From positions 62,001 through 126,000 of the forward strand of contig NZ_LKEU01000030.1 of NCBI RefSeq assembly GCF_001766835.1: a DNA stretch of 64,000 nt, given 5' to 3'. Within the stretch, counting starts at the first letter, position 1. The number at the start of each line of letters is the position of its first letter. Origin of the DNA: Acetobacterium wieringae. GTDB taxonomy: Bacteria > Bacillota > Clostridia > Eubacteriales > Eubacteriaceae. This document shows positions 44,609 to 52,877 of this stretch, piece by piece. The notes beneath the pieces are model-generated. The model did no database searches. It saw only the letters and a program-made list of their open reading frames with translations, and was not told the origin of the DNA. Both the position numbers and the translations under genes were made by a program.

Positions 44609-45823
44609 TTAGGAATGAATTTTTTTAGGGGAAACCGGTCTGGTTTCGGGCAGTGTGATTTCACCGGCTTTGATCAGGGCATATTTGGCGGCAATCGGGC
44701 CGACCACCGAATAGATAAAGGTGGAACATAAAATAACGACCTGAATCTGTTCGGCATAAAGCGGCACAACCTTGGCGGCTACGACCACCAGTCCTAAAGC
44801 GACGCCAGCCTGGGGCATCAGGGTTGGTCCCATATATTTGCAGATATTTTCGTCCTGATGGGTGATTTTTCCGCCAAACCAGGCCCCGGCCATTTTGCCG
44901 ATAACCCGGACGACCACATAGATGATCCCGATCAGTCCAATTGCGGGTAAGGCGGAAATCTGAAAGCCAGCCCCGGAGATGACAAAAAAGACCATAAAAA
45001 TTGGTGGGGTAAAGGCATCGATGGTTTTCATCAGGGCATCAATATGATCGCGGTAAATGTTGACCAGGACACCGCCCAGGGCCATACAAGCCAGCAATGG
45101 GGAACCGTGAAGCAAATCAGCGACCCAGTAGGTCAGCAGAATCATCGCGATGACAATACAAATCTGATTGGAGGGTTTCTTGAAAAACCGAAAAAACAGC
45201 TTCATAACGATTCCGGCGACGGCACCCAGGATAAATGAAATCAGGATCTCATAAAAGGGGGCCAGAATCGAGAGGAGCAGATTGGTTTCGACCGCTGAAT
45301 TCATGGCATTGACAATGGTTGCGGCAAAACCAAAGGTGATCAGAGCAATCGCATCATCAATCGCGACGACGCTCATCAGCATCGAAGTCAGCGGGCCTTT
45401 GGCATCATATTGCTTGATCACCATAATGGTCTGGGCCGGGGCGGTGGCGGCGGCAATGGCCCCCAGCATGATCGCAAGCTTGGGATCAAAACCGAAAAGC
45501 ATCAGTACCAGGGTGACCAGAATTACCGCCATCAGGGCTTCCGCCGTGGCAATCACAACCGGAGCAATCCCGACCTTTTTAAAATAGTTGAGGTCAAACT
45601 GGCTGCCAATTGAAAAGGCGACAAAACCCAGGGCAATATCCGAGATCACCACAAAACCGCTGACCATATCCATCGAGATGAGATTGAGAAACGAAGGGCC
45701 CAAAATAAGTCCGGCAAACAGGTATCCGGTGACATTGGGCATTTTGAATTGTTTGGCCAATCGTCCCAGCAGAATTCCGGCTAACAGCATGATTGCAATT
45801 TCGATGATGATTTTAGTTTCCAA
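44609..45823 (-). CDS. CPA2-family cation:proton antiporter (KefB/NapA-like)
   Basis: A polytopic membrane protein of about 404 residues with 11-13 helices. The start is best placed at a TTG (45821-45823) that overlaps the upstream gene's end by 11 nt, with GAAAGG upstream; the frame runs further but lacks a start with a ribosome site. Typical features are GYLFAGLILGPS near the N-terminus and VAIDDAIALI (about 150-160) with the paired Asp of CPA2 exchangers. There is no C-terminal RCK/TrkA-N domain. Likely exchanges Na+ or K+ for H+, perhaps under control of the PII-like protein encoded just upstream. Confidence 0.85.
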   Translation of the reverse strand: METKIIIEIAIMLLAGILLGRLAKQFKMPNVTGYLFAGLILGPSFLNLISMDMVSGFVVISDIALGFVAFSIGSQFDLNYFKKVGIAPVVIATAEALMAVILVTLVLMLFGFDPKLAIMLGAIAAATAPAQTIMVIKQYDAKGPLTSMLMSVVAIDDAIALITFGFAATIVNAMNSAVETNLLLSILAPFYEILISFILGAVAGIVMKLFFRFFKKPSNQICIVIAMILLTYWVADLLHGSPLLACMALGGVLVNIYRDHIDALMKTIDAFTPPIFMVFFVISGAGFQISALPAIGLIGIIYVVVRVIGKMAGAWFGGKITHQDENICKYMGPTLMPQAGVALGLVVVAAKVVPLYAEQIQVVILCSTFIYSVVGPIAAKYALIKAGEITLPETRPVSPKKIHS

Positions 45824-46166
45824 TTGAACACAGACCTTTCGCGAAGTCGACGGGGATGGTAAAGACAATCCCTGAATCCGGTTCATCCAGATTGGCGACC
45901 GTGGCTTCAATCACGTCGATAACCTGGCCTATTTTTTCGTCCTCGAGAATCACAAAAATAACATTGCCTTGGGCCACATCCGGATTGAGAAAGGATCTTA
46001 ACGAACCGAGAATCGGGATTTCATCGGCATCGTGGAGATGACTGAGGTGTCGGGCCATGCCCCGGCTTTCCAGCACTGTGGCTCCGCATATTTGTTTGGA
46101 CGCCAAGGCTGCCAGCAGTGGATCCAGTTTATCCGGCTGGCTTAAGACATATACAAATAACTTCAT
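45813..46166 (-). CDS. PII-like signal protein partner of the antiporter
   Basis: A 117-residue small alpha/beta protein, MKLFVYVLSQPDKLDPLLAAL..., with the ferredoxin-like secondary structure of PII (GlnB/SbtB-like) proteins and a terminal GIVFTIPVDFAKGL strand. The start at 46166 is fixed by AGGAGG 6-12 nt upstream. The 3' end overlaps the antiporter start, which shows translational coupling. PII-like proteins bind nucleotides and gate a partner membrane protein, so direct regulation of the antiporter is a reasonable inference. The T-loop motif of classical GlnB is absent. Confidence 0.7.
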   Translation of the reverse strand: MKLFVYVLSQPDKLDPLLAALASKQICGATVLESRGMARHLSHLHDADEIPILGSLRSFLNPDVAQGNVIFVILEDEKIGQVIDVIEATVANLDEPDSGIVFTIPVDFAKGLCSIGN

Positions 46167-46289
46167 TGATTTCCTCCTGTACTGACTGTGGATTAAAATT
46201 TGTCGTATCAACAGTATAGCACTTCAGCATAGCTAAATCAAAAGAGATTGATGCGGAGACTGGTACTTTGGTTCAGGCAAAATTGTCGG

Positions 46290-47015
46290 TTAGACTAAAA
46301 TTTGCCCCAGAAAGTTCTGCAGTCGTTCGTTTTCCGGGCGATCAAAAATATCTTCCGGGGTACCTTCTTCAGCAATTAGACCTTCATGAATAAAGATGAC
46401 CCGATCCGCCACCTCTTTGGCAAAGCCCATTTCATGGGTCACAATAATCATCGTTCGGCCTTCTTTAGCAAGGTCATTCATGACGCCCAGGACCTCGCCA
46501 ACCAGCTCCGGATCGAGGGCCGAGGTCGGTTCGTCAAAAAGAATCACCTTGGGTTCCATCGCCAGCGAGCGGGCAATGGCCACCCGCTGCTGCTGTCCAC
46601 CGGAGAGCATGGCCGGGTATTCGTTGGCCTTATCCAGCAGGTTAACCTTTTCAAGCAATGTCATGGCCAGCTCCCGGGCTTTCTTCCGATCCATTTTTTT
46701 AACCGTAATGGGACCTTCCATCACATTTTGCAGCACCGTCATATGGGGAAAAAGGTTAAAGCGCTGAAAAACCATGCCCACCTTCTGGCGGATTTCGTTG
46801 ATCTCTTTGGCCGTTACCATTTGCCCATCAATATAAATTTCACCCTCGTTTTTTTCTTCCAGGAAATTGATACAGCGCAGCAGGGTGCTTTTTCCCGATC
46901 CACTGGAACCAATCAGACAGACGACCTCACTCTCGGAAACGGTTAAATCGATGCCACGCAACACTTCCAGTTCGCCAAAATATTTGTGTAAGTTTTTAAT
47001 TTCAATCATGCTCAT
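46290..47015 (-). CDS. Polar amino-acid ABC transporter ATP-binding protein (GlnQ type)
   Basis: A 241-residue ATPase of full GlnQ length: Walker [10 protein letters not shown] (about 36-44), Q-loop [14 protein letters not shown], signature [15 protein letters not shown] (about 136), Walker [15 protein letters not shown] and H-loop THEMGFA. Third gene of the operon reading binding protein, permease, ATPase on the minus strand, with 3 nt between permease stop and its start. Confidence 0.92.
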   Translation of the reverse strand: MSMIEIKNLHKYFGELEVLRGIDLTVSESEVVCLIGSSGSGKSTLLRCINFLEEKNEGEIYIDGQMVTAKEINEIRQKVGMVFQRFNLFPHMTVLQNVMEGPITVKKMDRKKARELAMTLLEKVNLLDKANEYPAMLSGGQQQRVAIARSLAMEPKVILFDEPTSALDPELVGEVLGVMNDLAKEGRTMIIVTHEMGFAKEVADRVIFIHEGLIAEEGTPEDIFDRPENERLQNFLGQILV

Positions 47016-47018
47016 TGT

Positions 47019-47699
47019 TTACCTCTCATTCACTTTTAACTTTAATTCGACCTGACTGAGAACTTTGGTCAGTCCCATGGTAATAATCAGGTAGTACACT
47101 CCGGCGGTGAAATAAATCGGGAAGACATTAAAGGTGGCGGCGCTAAACTGACGGGCCAACAGCATTGTTTCGGTGATCGTGATCACACTGGCAAGGGAAG
47201 AGTCCTTGACGGCAATGATAAACTGATTTCCCAAAGCCGGGACTGATCGCTTAAACGCCTGGGGTAGCACCACCCGTTTCATGGCCTGCCATTTGGTCAT
47301 TCCCAGCGAGCGGGCGGCTTCCCGCTGGCCGTAGTCGATGGATTCGATGGAACCCCGGAAGATTTCACTGATATAGGCGCCGTTGTGCAGGGCCAGAGCA
47401 ATGATTGCTGATGGGAAAGCGTCAATCATAATACCCAGGCTGGGGAGTCCATAAAAGATAAAATACAGCTGCAGCAATAGGGGGGTTCCCCGGACGATGG
47501 TGATATAGACGTCCATGGTTTTTTTTAACCACTTATATTTGGTCAGTTTTAATACGGCCACCACCAGACCGATAATCATCCCCAGAATGATGGAAAAGAA
47601 CGCCAGTTGCAGGGTTAAGATGACACCGGGGATAAACTTCGGCGCAAACTCCACCACGGTTTTAAAAAATTCAATACTATTGTTGATGACAGCATCCAT
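47019..47699 (-). CDS. Polar amino-acid ABC transporter permease (HisM/GlnP type)
   Basis: A 226-residue permease with five helices. The start at 47699 (MDAVINNSIEFFKT) has AGGAGG 7-12 nt upstream. The His/Glu/Gln transporter signature is present: TIVRGTPLLLQLYFIFYGLP (about 75-95) and the EAA loop REAARSLGMTKWQAMKRVVLPQAF (about 145-168). It pairs with the ATPase just downstream and the binding protein upstream. Confidence 0.92.
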   Translation of the reverse strand: MDAVINNSIEFFKTVVEFAPKFIPGVILTLQLAFFSIILGMIIGLVVAVLKLTKYKWLKKTMDVYITIVRGTPLLLQLYFIFYGLPSLGIMIDAFPSAIIALALHNGAYISEIFRGSIESIDYGQREAARSLGMTKWQAMKRVVLPQAFKRSVPALGNQFIIAVKDSSLASVITITETMLLARQFSAATFNVFPIYFTAGVYYLIITMGLTKVLSQVELKLKVNER

Positions 47700-47750
47700 G
47701 GGATACCTCCTTTTTTTGAATGAGTAGAAATTAGAATAACCATAAAATGA

Positions 47751-47873
47751 TGACATCCGTGTCGTCTCGATAAAAAGACACGGATGTCACAGTTTTAGAT
47801 TTTTTCATTCAGATCCACCCGGATCCGATTTAAATGGGTTCAGGCAGTTCGGTTAAGATCCGGACTGCCTGAA
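47751..47873 (-). repeat. Two strong hairpins between binding-protein and permease genes
   Basis: TGACATCCGTGTC / GACACGGATGTCA (47751-47763 and 47777-47789) and TTCAGGCAGTTCGG / CCGGACTGCCTGAA (47839-47852 and 47860-47873) lie in the 184-nt gap within the operon. Neither has a T-run. Such structures usually protect the upstream message end and keep binding protein above permease in amount. Confidence 0.65.
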
Positions 47874-47883
47874 TGCATAACGG

Positions 47884-48669
47884 TTATTTTTCGAGAATAT
47901 TGATGCCAAACCAGCGGTTGCTGATTTCGGCGTAGGTACCATCGGCAATGATGGCGGCCAAAGCCTTGTTGACGGCTTCCAGCAGCTCCTTATCATCCTG
48001 ACGGATCGCGATGGCGATATTTTCGGTATACAGCAGATCACCGACGGGTTCAATGGCAACGCCATAATCAATCGGGGCTCGGGCGCCAACGACCTTGCTG
48101 GTCACCAGCCCATCAGAACGGCCCTGATCGACACTTTTGAAATTATCGACGTCACTCTGGAATTGAAGAATTTCGGCAATATTTGTCATGCCATCCAGGT
48201 ATTCATGAAAGGTGGTACCGGTAACGACGCCAACCTTACCATTTTCCAGTTCATTGATGCTATTTAATCCCGAACCGGCTTTGGCAAAAAACTGTGCCCC
48301 GTCATAGTAGTAGGGATCGGTGAAACTAACCTGTTTCAGACGTTCCTCTGTCACCGCCATACTGCCGATGATCATATCAAAACGATTACCGGTCAGACCG
48401 CCGATGATACCGTCCCATTCGACGGTAATGGGCTTGGCCGTAACCCCCATTTTTTCGGCGATGGCAGCAGCAATTTCAATATCAAATCCGGCCAGTTCAC
48501 CATTTTCATTGATATAGTTAAACGGGGGATAAGCTCCGGTCATAGCAAAGGTCATCTCACCTTTTTCGATAATCTTTGAATAGGTGGTTTCGTCAGCAGA
48601 TGCTCCGGAACAGCCACTTAAAATACCGACCAACAGCACCCCTAAAATCATCATCATTAACTTTTTCAT
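47884..48669 (-). CDS. Polar amino-acid-binding lipoprotein of the ABC transporter
   Basis: A 261-residue lipoprotein with signal MKKLMMMILGVLLVGIL and lipobox LSGC. The mature part is the family 3 solute-binding fold: GAYPPFNYINENGELAGFDIEIAAAIAEKMG, FDMIIGSMAVTEERLKQVSFTDPYYYDGAQFF, and the hinge region VGVVTGTTFHEYL. The ligand is probably a polar or acidic amino acid or cystine. First gene of the operon; AGGAGGAAGAA precedes it. Confidence 0.92.
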   Translation of the reverse strand: MKKLMMMILGVLLVGILSGCSGASADETTYSKIIEKGEMTFAMTGAYPPFNYINENGELAGFDIEIAAAIAEKMGVTAKPITVEWDGIIGGLTGNRFDMIIGSMAVTEERLKQVSFTDPYYYDGAQFFAKAGSGLNSINELENGKVGVVTGTTFHEYLDGMTNIAEILQFQSDVDNFKSVDQGRSDGLVTSKVVGARAPIDYGVAIEPVGDLLYTENIAIAIRQDDKELLEAVNKALAAIIADGTYAEISNRWFGINILEK

Positions 48670-48803
48670 TTCTTCCTCCTGAATAAAATTAGTAAATTTA
48701 TATAAACTTGATTTAATCTTTTCTCGATTGAGTGATTAAAATCAAGGAAAAGCAATAGCTACCGAGTTCGTCGAGAAATCCAAAATTTTAAAGGAAAAAT
48801 TTA

Positions 48804-48850
48804 TAAAAAAAAGGGCACTCCAACTCTGTAAATACAGAGTTAGAGTGCCC
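48804..48850 (-). terminator. Strong terminator upstream of the amino-acid transporter operon
   Basis: GGGCACTC...AACTCTG pairs with CAGAGTT...GAGTGCCC (48813-48828 and 48835-48850) around a 6-nt loop. On the minus strand it runs into eight T. It ends transcription coming from the structured RNA upstream, or attenuates the operon. Confidence 0.85.
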
Positions 48851-48866
48851 TAGCTTCGCTATAAAA

Positions 48867-49073
48867 AATAACTCACAATATACCATTTGTGACAAAAATG
48901 TCCAATAGTATAGTGTATGACCTCTCGATCCTACACAAGCCCCAGTTCCATAAAATGTTTTTCTGTACAGGTTTCATTTATTAAGCTCCCAGCTTACACA
49001 TTTCCACGTTTCTCAACACGTAAACAAGCTCACCAGGAAAACTACTCAAAGTACATACTTCACAACTTTATTG
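48867..49073 (-). ncRNA. Candidate structured small RNA or long riboswitch-like leader
   Basis: A perfect promoter (positions 49079-49107) predicts a transcript from about 49073. Its 5' end CCAATA (49073-49068) pairs with TATTGG (48907-48902). Inside are AGCTT...AAGCT, ATAAATG/CATTTTAT, and a 3' hairpin GTGTA-G-GATC-GAGA-GGTC-A-TACAC with a GNRA loop. TCACAA-N8-TTGTGA (48892-48873) followed by GTTATTTTTT can end it. The 5'-3' closing stem, length (about 200 nt) and strong promoter resemble 6S RNA, but I cannot confirm that or any riboswitch class. The only long translation on this strand is broken. Confidence 0.55.
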
Positions 49074-49078
49074 GACAT

Positions 49079-49107
49079 ATTATATCAAAGCTATATCATT
49101 ATGTCAA
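49079..49107 (-). promoter_or_regulatory. Consensus sigma-A promoter of the structured RNA
   Basis: On the minus strand TTGACA (49107-49102), a 17-nt spacer and TATAAT (49084-49079) match the consensus exactly. Confidence 0.85.
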
Positions 49108-49169
49108 CCTAAAATCATTTTCATATTAAAAGCCAAGAATGATTGTTTGTTTTTTGGTGTTTTTTATAA

Positions 49170-50039
49170 TTAATCAATGGTATTTTTACTGCCCACCCGG
49201 ACAAACGATAAAATCCCGACAACAATGAACCCGAGCCCGCCGATGATCCCCACCGGCAGCGGCCCGATAAAGGGACTGGGGGTGCCCAGGGCAAAAAAGA
49301 GGGAGATCCCGGCCATACCATTTAAAGAGCCATGAGCGATGGCAGCGGGCAGAAAGCTCTTGGTGCGGATCGCCAGCAATGAGAAAAAGGCGCCCACTAC
49401 CACACAGAAGATCACCATCGCCACAATCCCGCCCCAGGGCGCAGTGGGATAGCCGGTGCCGTAATTATGCCCCATGGCAATAATCGGGGCATGCCACAGA
49501 CCCCAGATCACTCCGGAAATAACGATAGAAACCCGGGGGCTGTAGTGTTCCATCAGCTTGGGCAGCAGATAACCCCGCCAGCCGATTTCTTCACCGGAGG
49601 TGGTGATGATATTAAGCAACGGGCTGAGAAAAATCCCCAAGAGCAGCTGAGAAATAAAGATGGCTGTCATGCTTCCATCGGGCAGCGTGATGCCCTGGGC
49701 GGCATATTGAGCAGTAATCTGGCTCATGGAGGGGTCGAACTGGGCCGGAAAGATCAAAAAATAGAGGATCGCCCCGAAAATAATCAGTAGCGCCGGACCA
49801 AACCAGGCAGCCAGATAATAGCGGACATTGCCTTTAAAATGGGGCTTAAGTCCAAAATCCTGAAAGCCTTCCCGGGTAATCAGCCGGGTGGCCACCACCC
49901 CCAGAGCGGGCATCAGCATCACGGCTGACAGCACCGCAATGGCGTAGCTGTTTCCCAGCCCGCCATTGGCCATTAAGGCAAATTCCAGGGCCCAGGTCAG
50001 TAAGAAAGTGATGCCTAAAAAAATTCCAATTCGTTTCAT
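49170..50039 (-). CDS. CPBP family intramembrane metalloprotease
   Basis: A 289-residue membrane protein with about eight helices. The CPBP/Abi glutamic-protease signature is clear: GEEIGWRGYLLPKL (about 148-161), and later WGLWHAPIIAMG (about 180-191) with the conserved His. Bacterial members are linked to bacteriocin self-immunity or processing of membrane proteins. It overlaps the upstream regulator gene by 4 nt (ATGA), so the two are translated together. Confidence 0.88.
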   Translation of the reverse strand: MKRIGIFLGITFLLTWALEFALMANGGLGNSYAIAVLSAVMLMPALGVVATRLITREGFQDFGLKPHFKGNVRYYLAAWFGPALLIIFGAILYFLIFPAQFDPSMSQITAQYAAQGITLPDGSMTAIFISQLLLGIFLSPLLNIITTSGEEIGWRGYLLPKLMEHYSPRVSIVISGVIWGLWHAPIIAMGHNYGTGYPTAPWGGIVAMVIFCVVVGAFFSLLAIRTKSFLPAAIAHGSLNGMAGISLFFALGTPSPFIGPLPVGIIGGLGFIVVGILSFVRVGSKNTID

Positions 50040-51163
50040 TGTTTGTCTCCTTCATCAATTAAATGTGCTTCCAATTTTTTGATCAGATCCACAAAGCGGC
50101 GATCCTCTTTGAGAAAATCAAACAGGGGATTGGCCACCAGGCCGTCGAGCATGCTTTGTTTAATGACGTCTTCGCTGCGGGGCGGGCCGACGCCCAGATC
50201 AAAGGTCTCAAACCAGGGCTGGATGGCGTCAAAATAGTCATCACCGTGAAGGGCGTAGGGAAAAAAGTCAGAAACGCAGACCTCGGTATAATCCGCCAGA
50301 AAGGCCAGGGTGGTGTCAGCGTCCTGATGAATGGCATAGACCTGAGCGGCGGCGTGATAAACCTGCGCCATGGTATTGGGATGCAGGGCATCGAGATCAT
50401 AAAGCTTGGCGACCCCCAGGGTGCGGGCCAGAATCGTTTCGACCTGGTCAAGATCACTGGCATTTAGCATCAGATAGGCGGAAGCCGTCGAAACCAGAAA
50501 CAGCAGATGCTGGTAGCTGCTGATCTGCAGAACCTGCCGGGCCTTATCGGGGTTGCTGGCCATCTGATAGGCCTGAGCCAGCATTTCGGTATCGGTGGGG
50601 AAGGGCCGGACATCTTCGCCCAGCAGATCCATCACCTGAGCCGGTTGACCCAGCATCAGATAGCAGGTGCCTTCAATAGAGAGCGCATCCCGGGCTAGAA
50701 TCCGGTCGTCGCTCTCAGCTCTGATCCGCTGACAGAGGGTCACCGCCTGATTCAGTACGGCAGTGGCGGCTGCCGGATCAGCTGCCAGCATATGATGATT
50801 GGCCAGCAGCACGGCCATCTGCAACAGCAGCGGAAAACAGGAATAGTATTTCTTAATGATGAGCTGGCATTCGGCCAGAACCTCAGCAAAGGGTTTGCTG
50901 GCAAAGTCATCGGCCAGCCGATGATAAAGGGCCTTGATCGCTGCCGGGGTCAGCTGGGGGGAATAACCCATCAGTTCATCGATGGAAATATTAAAATAGG
51001 CGCTAAGATGGGGCAGTAAGGTTATATCCGGGTAGCTTAGCCCGGTTTCCCATTTGGATACCGAGGCCTTGGACACTCCCAGATAATGAGCCAGATCTTC
51101 CTGGGTCAGGCCCTTTTCCCGGCGTTTGGTTACGATCGTTTTGCCAATATTCAGTTCTTTCAT
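50036..51163 (-). CDS. XRE-family regulator with TPR-like C-terminal domain
   Basis: A 375-residue protein. An N-terminal helix-turn-helix (about 5-65: KRREKGLTQEDLAHYLGVSKASVSKWETG, then LLPHLSAYFNISIDELMG) is followed by about 300 residues of helical repeats rich in Ala and Leu, the RRNPP/TPR-like layout. Such regulators often sense a peptide or control a neighbouring membrane gene. Overlap with the CPBP protease gene suggests that gene is a target or partner. Confidence 0.88.
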   Translation of the reverse strand: MKELNIGKTIVTKRREKGLTQEDLAHYLGVSKASVSKWETGLSYPDITLLPHLSAYFNISIDELMGYSPQLTPAAIKALYHRLADDFASKPFAEVLAECQLIIKKYYSCFPLLLQMAVLLANHHMLAADPAAATAVLNQAVTLCQRIRAESDDRILARDALSIEGTCYLMLGQPAQVMDLLGEDVRPFPTDTEMLAQAYQMASNPDKARQVLQISSYQHLLFLVSTASAYLMLNASDLDQVETILARTLGVAKLYDLDALHPNTMAQVYHAAAQVYAIHQDADTTLAFLADYTEVCVSDFFPYALHGDDYFDAIQPWFETFDLGVGPPRSEDVIKQSMLDGLVANPLFDFLKEDRRFVDLIKKLEAHLIDEGDKQ

Positions 51164-51384
51164 TTCATCACCTCAACCTGATTATAGGATTTTTCAAGAA
51201 AAAGCACAATGGATTTGCAGTTGATTTTGGTTGAATAAATCAACTAACAGGTGATTTAACCAAGCTTAATCGTAAAAAATAATAAGATCTGATATTTGCG
51301 TTTTTAAACCCGTTAAATATGGGTATAAAAAATACATCGTATCATTTGAATGATAAAAGCAGCGTAAAGAAAAGGAGAAAGACA

Positions 51385-51708
51385 ATGGTTGAGCAGATAT
51401 TTAAACTGACAGGCGGCAATGACAAGGTCGTTGAAAAGGTGATTCTCGATGAAAACCTTCATTATATGCATGTGATTATTAATCAGAGTGACGGTTTCCC
51501 CGAACACTTTACCAATGCGGTGGTCTATATGACAGTGGTCCGGGGGATTGTTTCGCTAAAGCTTAGTGATCAGGACTATTATGCCTATCCGGCGGGGACG
51601 GTGTTAAAAATACCCATCAATACCAAAATGGTTCTTAATAACTTCAATCCGGAAACCCTGGAGTTGATTTTGATCAAGGCCCCACCACCGGCTGAATTAC
51701 CGGAGTAA
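51385..51708 (+). CDS. Small cupin-like protein
   Basis: A 107-residue single-domain beta-barrel protein, MVEQIFKLTGGNDKVVEKVI..., with cupin-like features: HYMHVIINQSDGFPEHFTNAVVYMTVVRG in the first motif region and YPAGTVLKIPINTKMVLNN in the second. The start at 51385 has AAAGGAGAAAG upstream; the frame extends to 51319 without a ribosome site. Its His residues could bind a metal. Function unknown. The dehydrogenase gene follows after 51 nt and may be in the same transcript. Confidence 0.75.
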   Translation: MVEQIFKLTGGNDKVVEKVILDENLHYMHVIINQSDGFPEHFTNAVVYMTVVRGIVSLKLSDQDYYAYPAGTVLKIPINTKMVLNNFNPETLELILIKAPPPAELPE

Positions 51709-51759
51709 AGAAGCAAAATTAGCAATGAAGAAAAAATTACACAGAAACAGGTGACAGAA

Positions 51760-52719
51760 ATGAAGATAGTAGTATTGGATGGATATGCCCTGAATCCCGG
51801 TGATCTCAGTTGGGATAGTCTCAAAAAATTAGGGGAGCTGACGGTTTATGACCGTACCCCAGAAACCGAGGTGGCAGGGCGGATTGGTGATGCCAAAATA
51901 ATTTTCACAAATAAAACCCCGATCACCAAAGAAACCCTGGAGCGTTGCCCGCAGATAAAATACATCGGGGTGCTGGCCACTGGCTACAATGTGGTGGATG
52001 TGGTAGCAGCCACGGAACGGGGTATCACGGTGACGAATATTCCCAGCTATGGTACCGATGCAGTGTCCCAGTTTGCCATTGCCCTGCTGCTGGAATTGTG
52101 CCATCGGATTGGCGACCATGCCGATTCGGTGCTGGCCGGGGACTGGGCCAATAAACCGGACTGGTGTTATTGGAACCATCCGCTGATTGAACTCAGCGGA
52201 AAAACCATGGGGATCATCGGCTATGGAAAAATCGGCCAGCGGACCGGCCATATTGCCCAGGCCATGGGGATGACGGTGCTAGCCAATGATGTGACCAAAT
52301 ATCCGGAGCTGGAATCAGAGACCTGCCACTACGTCAGTCTCGATCAATTGTATCAGAAAGCTGATGTGATTGTTCTGCACGTGCCACTTTTTTCATATAC
52401 CCGGGAAATGATCAATGCGACCAGTATTGCCAAAATGAAGAATGGCGTCTTGATTATCAATAACTCCCGGGGTCAGTTGATCAACGAAGCAGATCTTCGG
52501 GACGCCCTCAACAGCGGTAAGGTCGGCGGTGCAGCGGTGGATGTGGTCTCGACCGAGCCGATTAAACTGAACAACCCCTTGCTGCAGGCAAAAAACATCA
52601 TTATCACCCCGCATATCTCCTGGGCGCCCCGGGAAAGCAGACAGCGGCTATTAGACATTGCCGTTGACAATTTGCTTTGCTACTTAAAAGGTGAGCAGCG
52701 CAATGTGGTGAGCGGTTGA
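51760..52719 (+). CDS. D-2-hydroxyacid dehydrogenase (NAD-dependent)
   Basis: A 319-residue enzyme of full family length. The NAD-binding fold shows GIIGYGKIGQRTG (about 149-161); the catalytic set is R (about 233 in NNSRGQL), E (about 262 in VSTEP) and H (about 284 in TPHISWAP). These enzymes reduce 2-ketoacids to D-2-hydroxyacids (glycerate, lactate or similar). The start MKIVVLDGYALNPGDLSW is typical of glycerate-dehydrogenase-like members. Start placed at the ATG 51760; an in-frame GTG at 51751 is possible. Confidence 0.9.
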   Translation: MKIVVLDGYALNPGDLSWDSLKKLGELTVYDRTPETEVAGRIGDAKIIFTNKTPITKETLERCPQIKYIGVLATGYNVVDVVAATERGITVTNIPSYGTDAVSQFAIALLLELCHRIGDHADSVLAGDWANKPDWCYWNHPLIELSGKTMGIIGYGKIGQRTGHIAQAMGMTVLANDVTKYPELESETCHYVSLDQLYQKADVIVLHVPLFSYTREMINATSIAKMKNGVLIINNSRGQLINEADLRDALNSGKVGGAAVDVVSTEPIKLNNPLLQAKNIIITPHISWAPRESRQRLLDIAVDNLLCYLKGEQRNVVSG

Positions 52720-52764
52720 TAAAATTAAAATACAAAAAACACGAAATAAAAAATTTCAAAACAA

Positions 52765-52816
52765 AGAGACTCCTACCATCCACGTAAAAGTAGATAGTGG
52801 GGAGCCTCTTTTTTAA
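52765..52816 (+). terminator. Intrinsic terminator after the dehydrogenase gene
   Basis: AGAG-CTCC and GGAG-CTCT arms (52765-52773 and 52801-52809) with partial inner pairing are followed by TTTTTT. Confidence 0.7.
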
Positions 52817-52877
52817 AGCGATTATTAGGTCAGGGATGGTTGGTGAGCAAAACTAAAGAAGTAATGCGGTAGTGGCA

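Noticed and set aside
45588..45827. Long plus-strand frames opposite the antiporter and other genes
   Set aside because: They lie antisense to a clearly coding gene, have no ribosome sites and show no family features.
48670..49073. T-box leader of the amino-acid transporter
   Set aside because: No T-box sequence (GGGTGGNACCGCG-like) or specifier-loop motif was found near the terminator.
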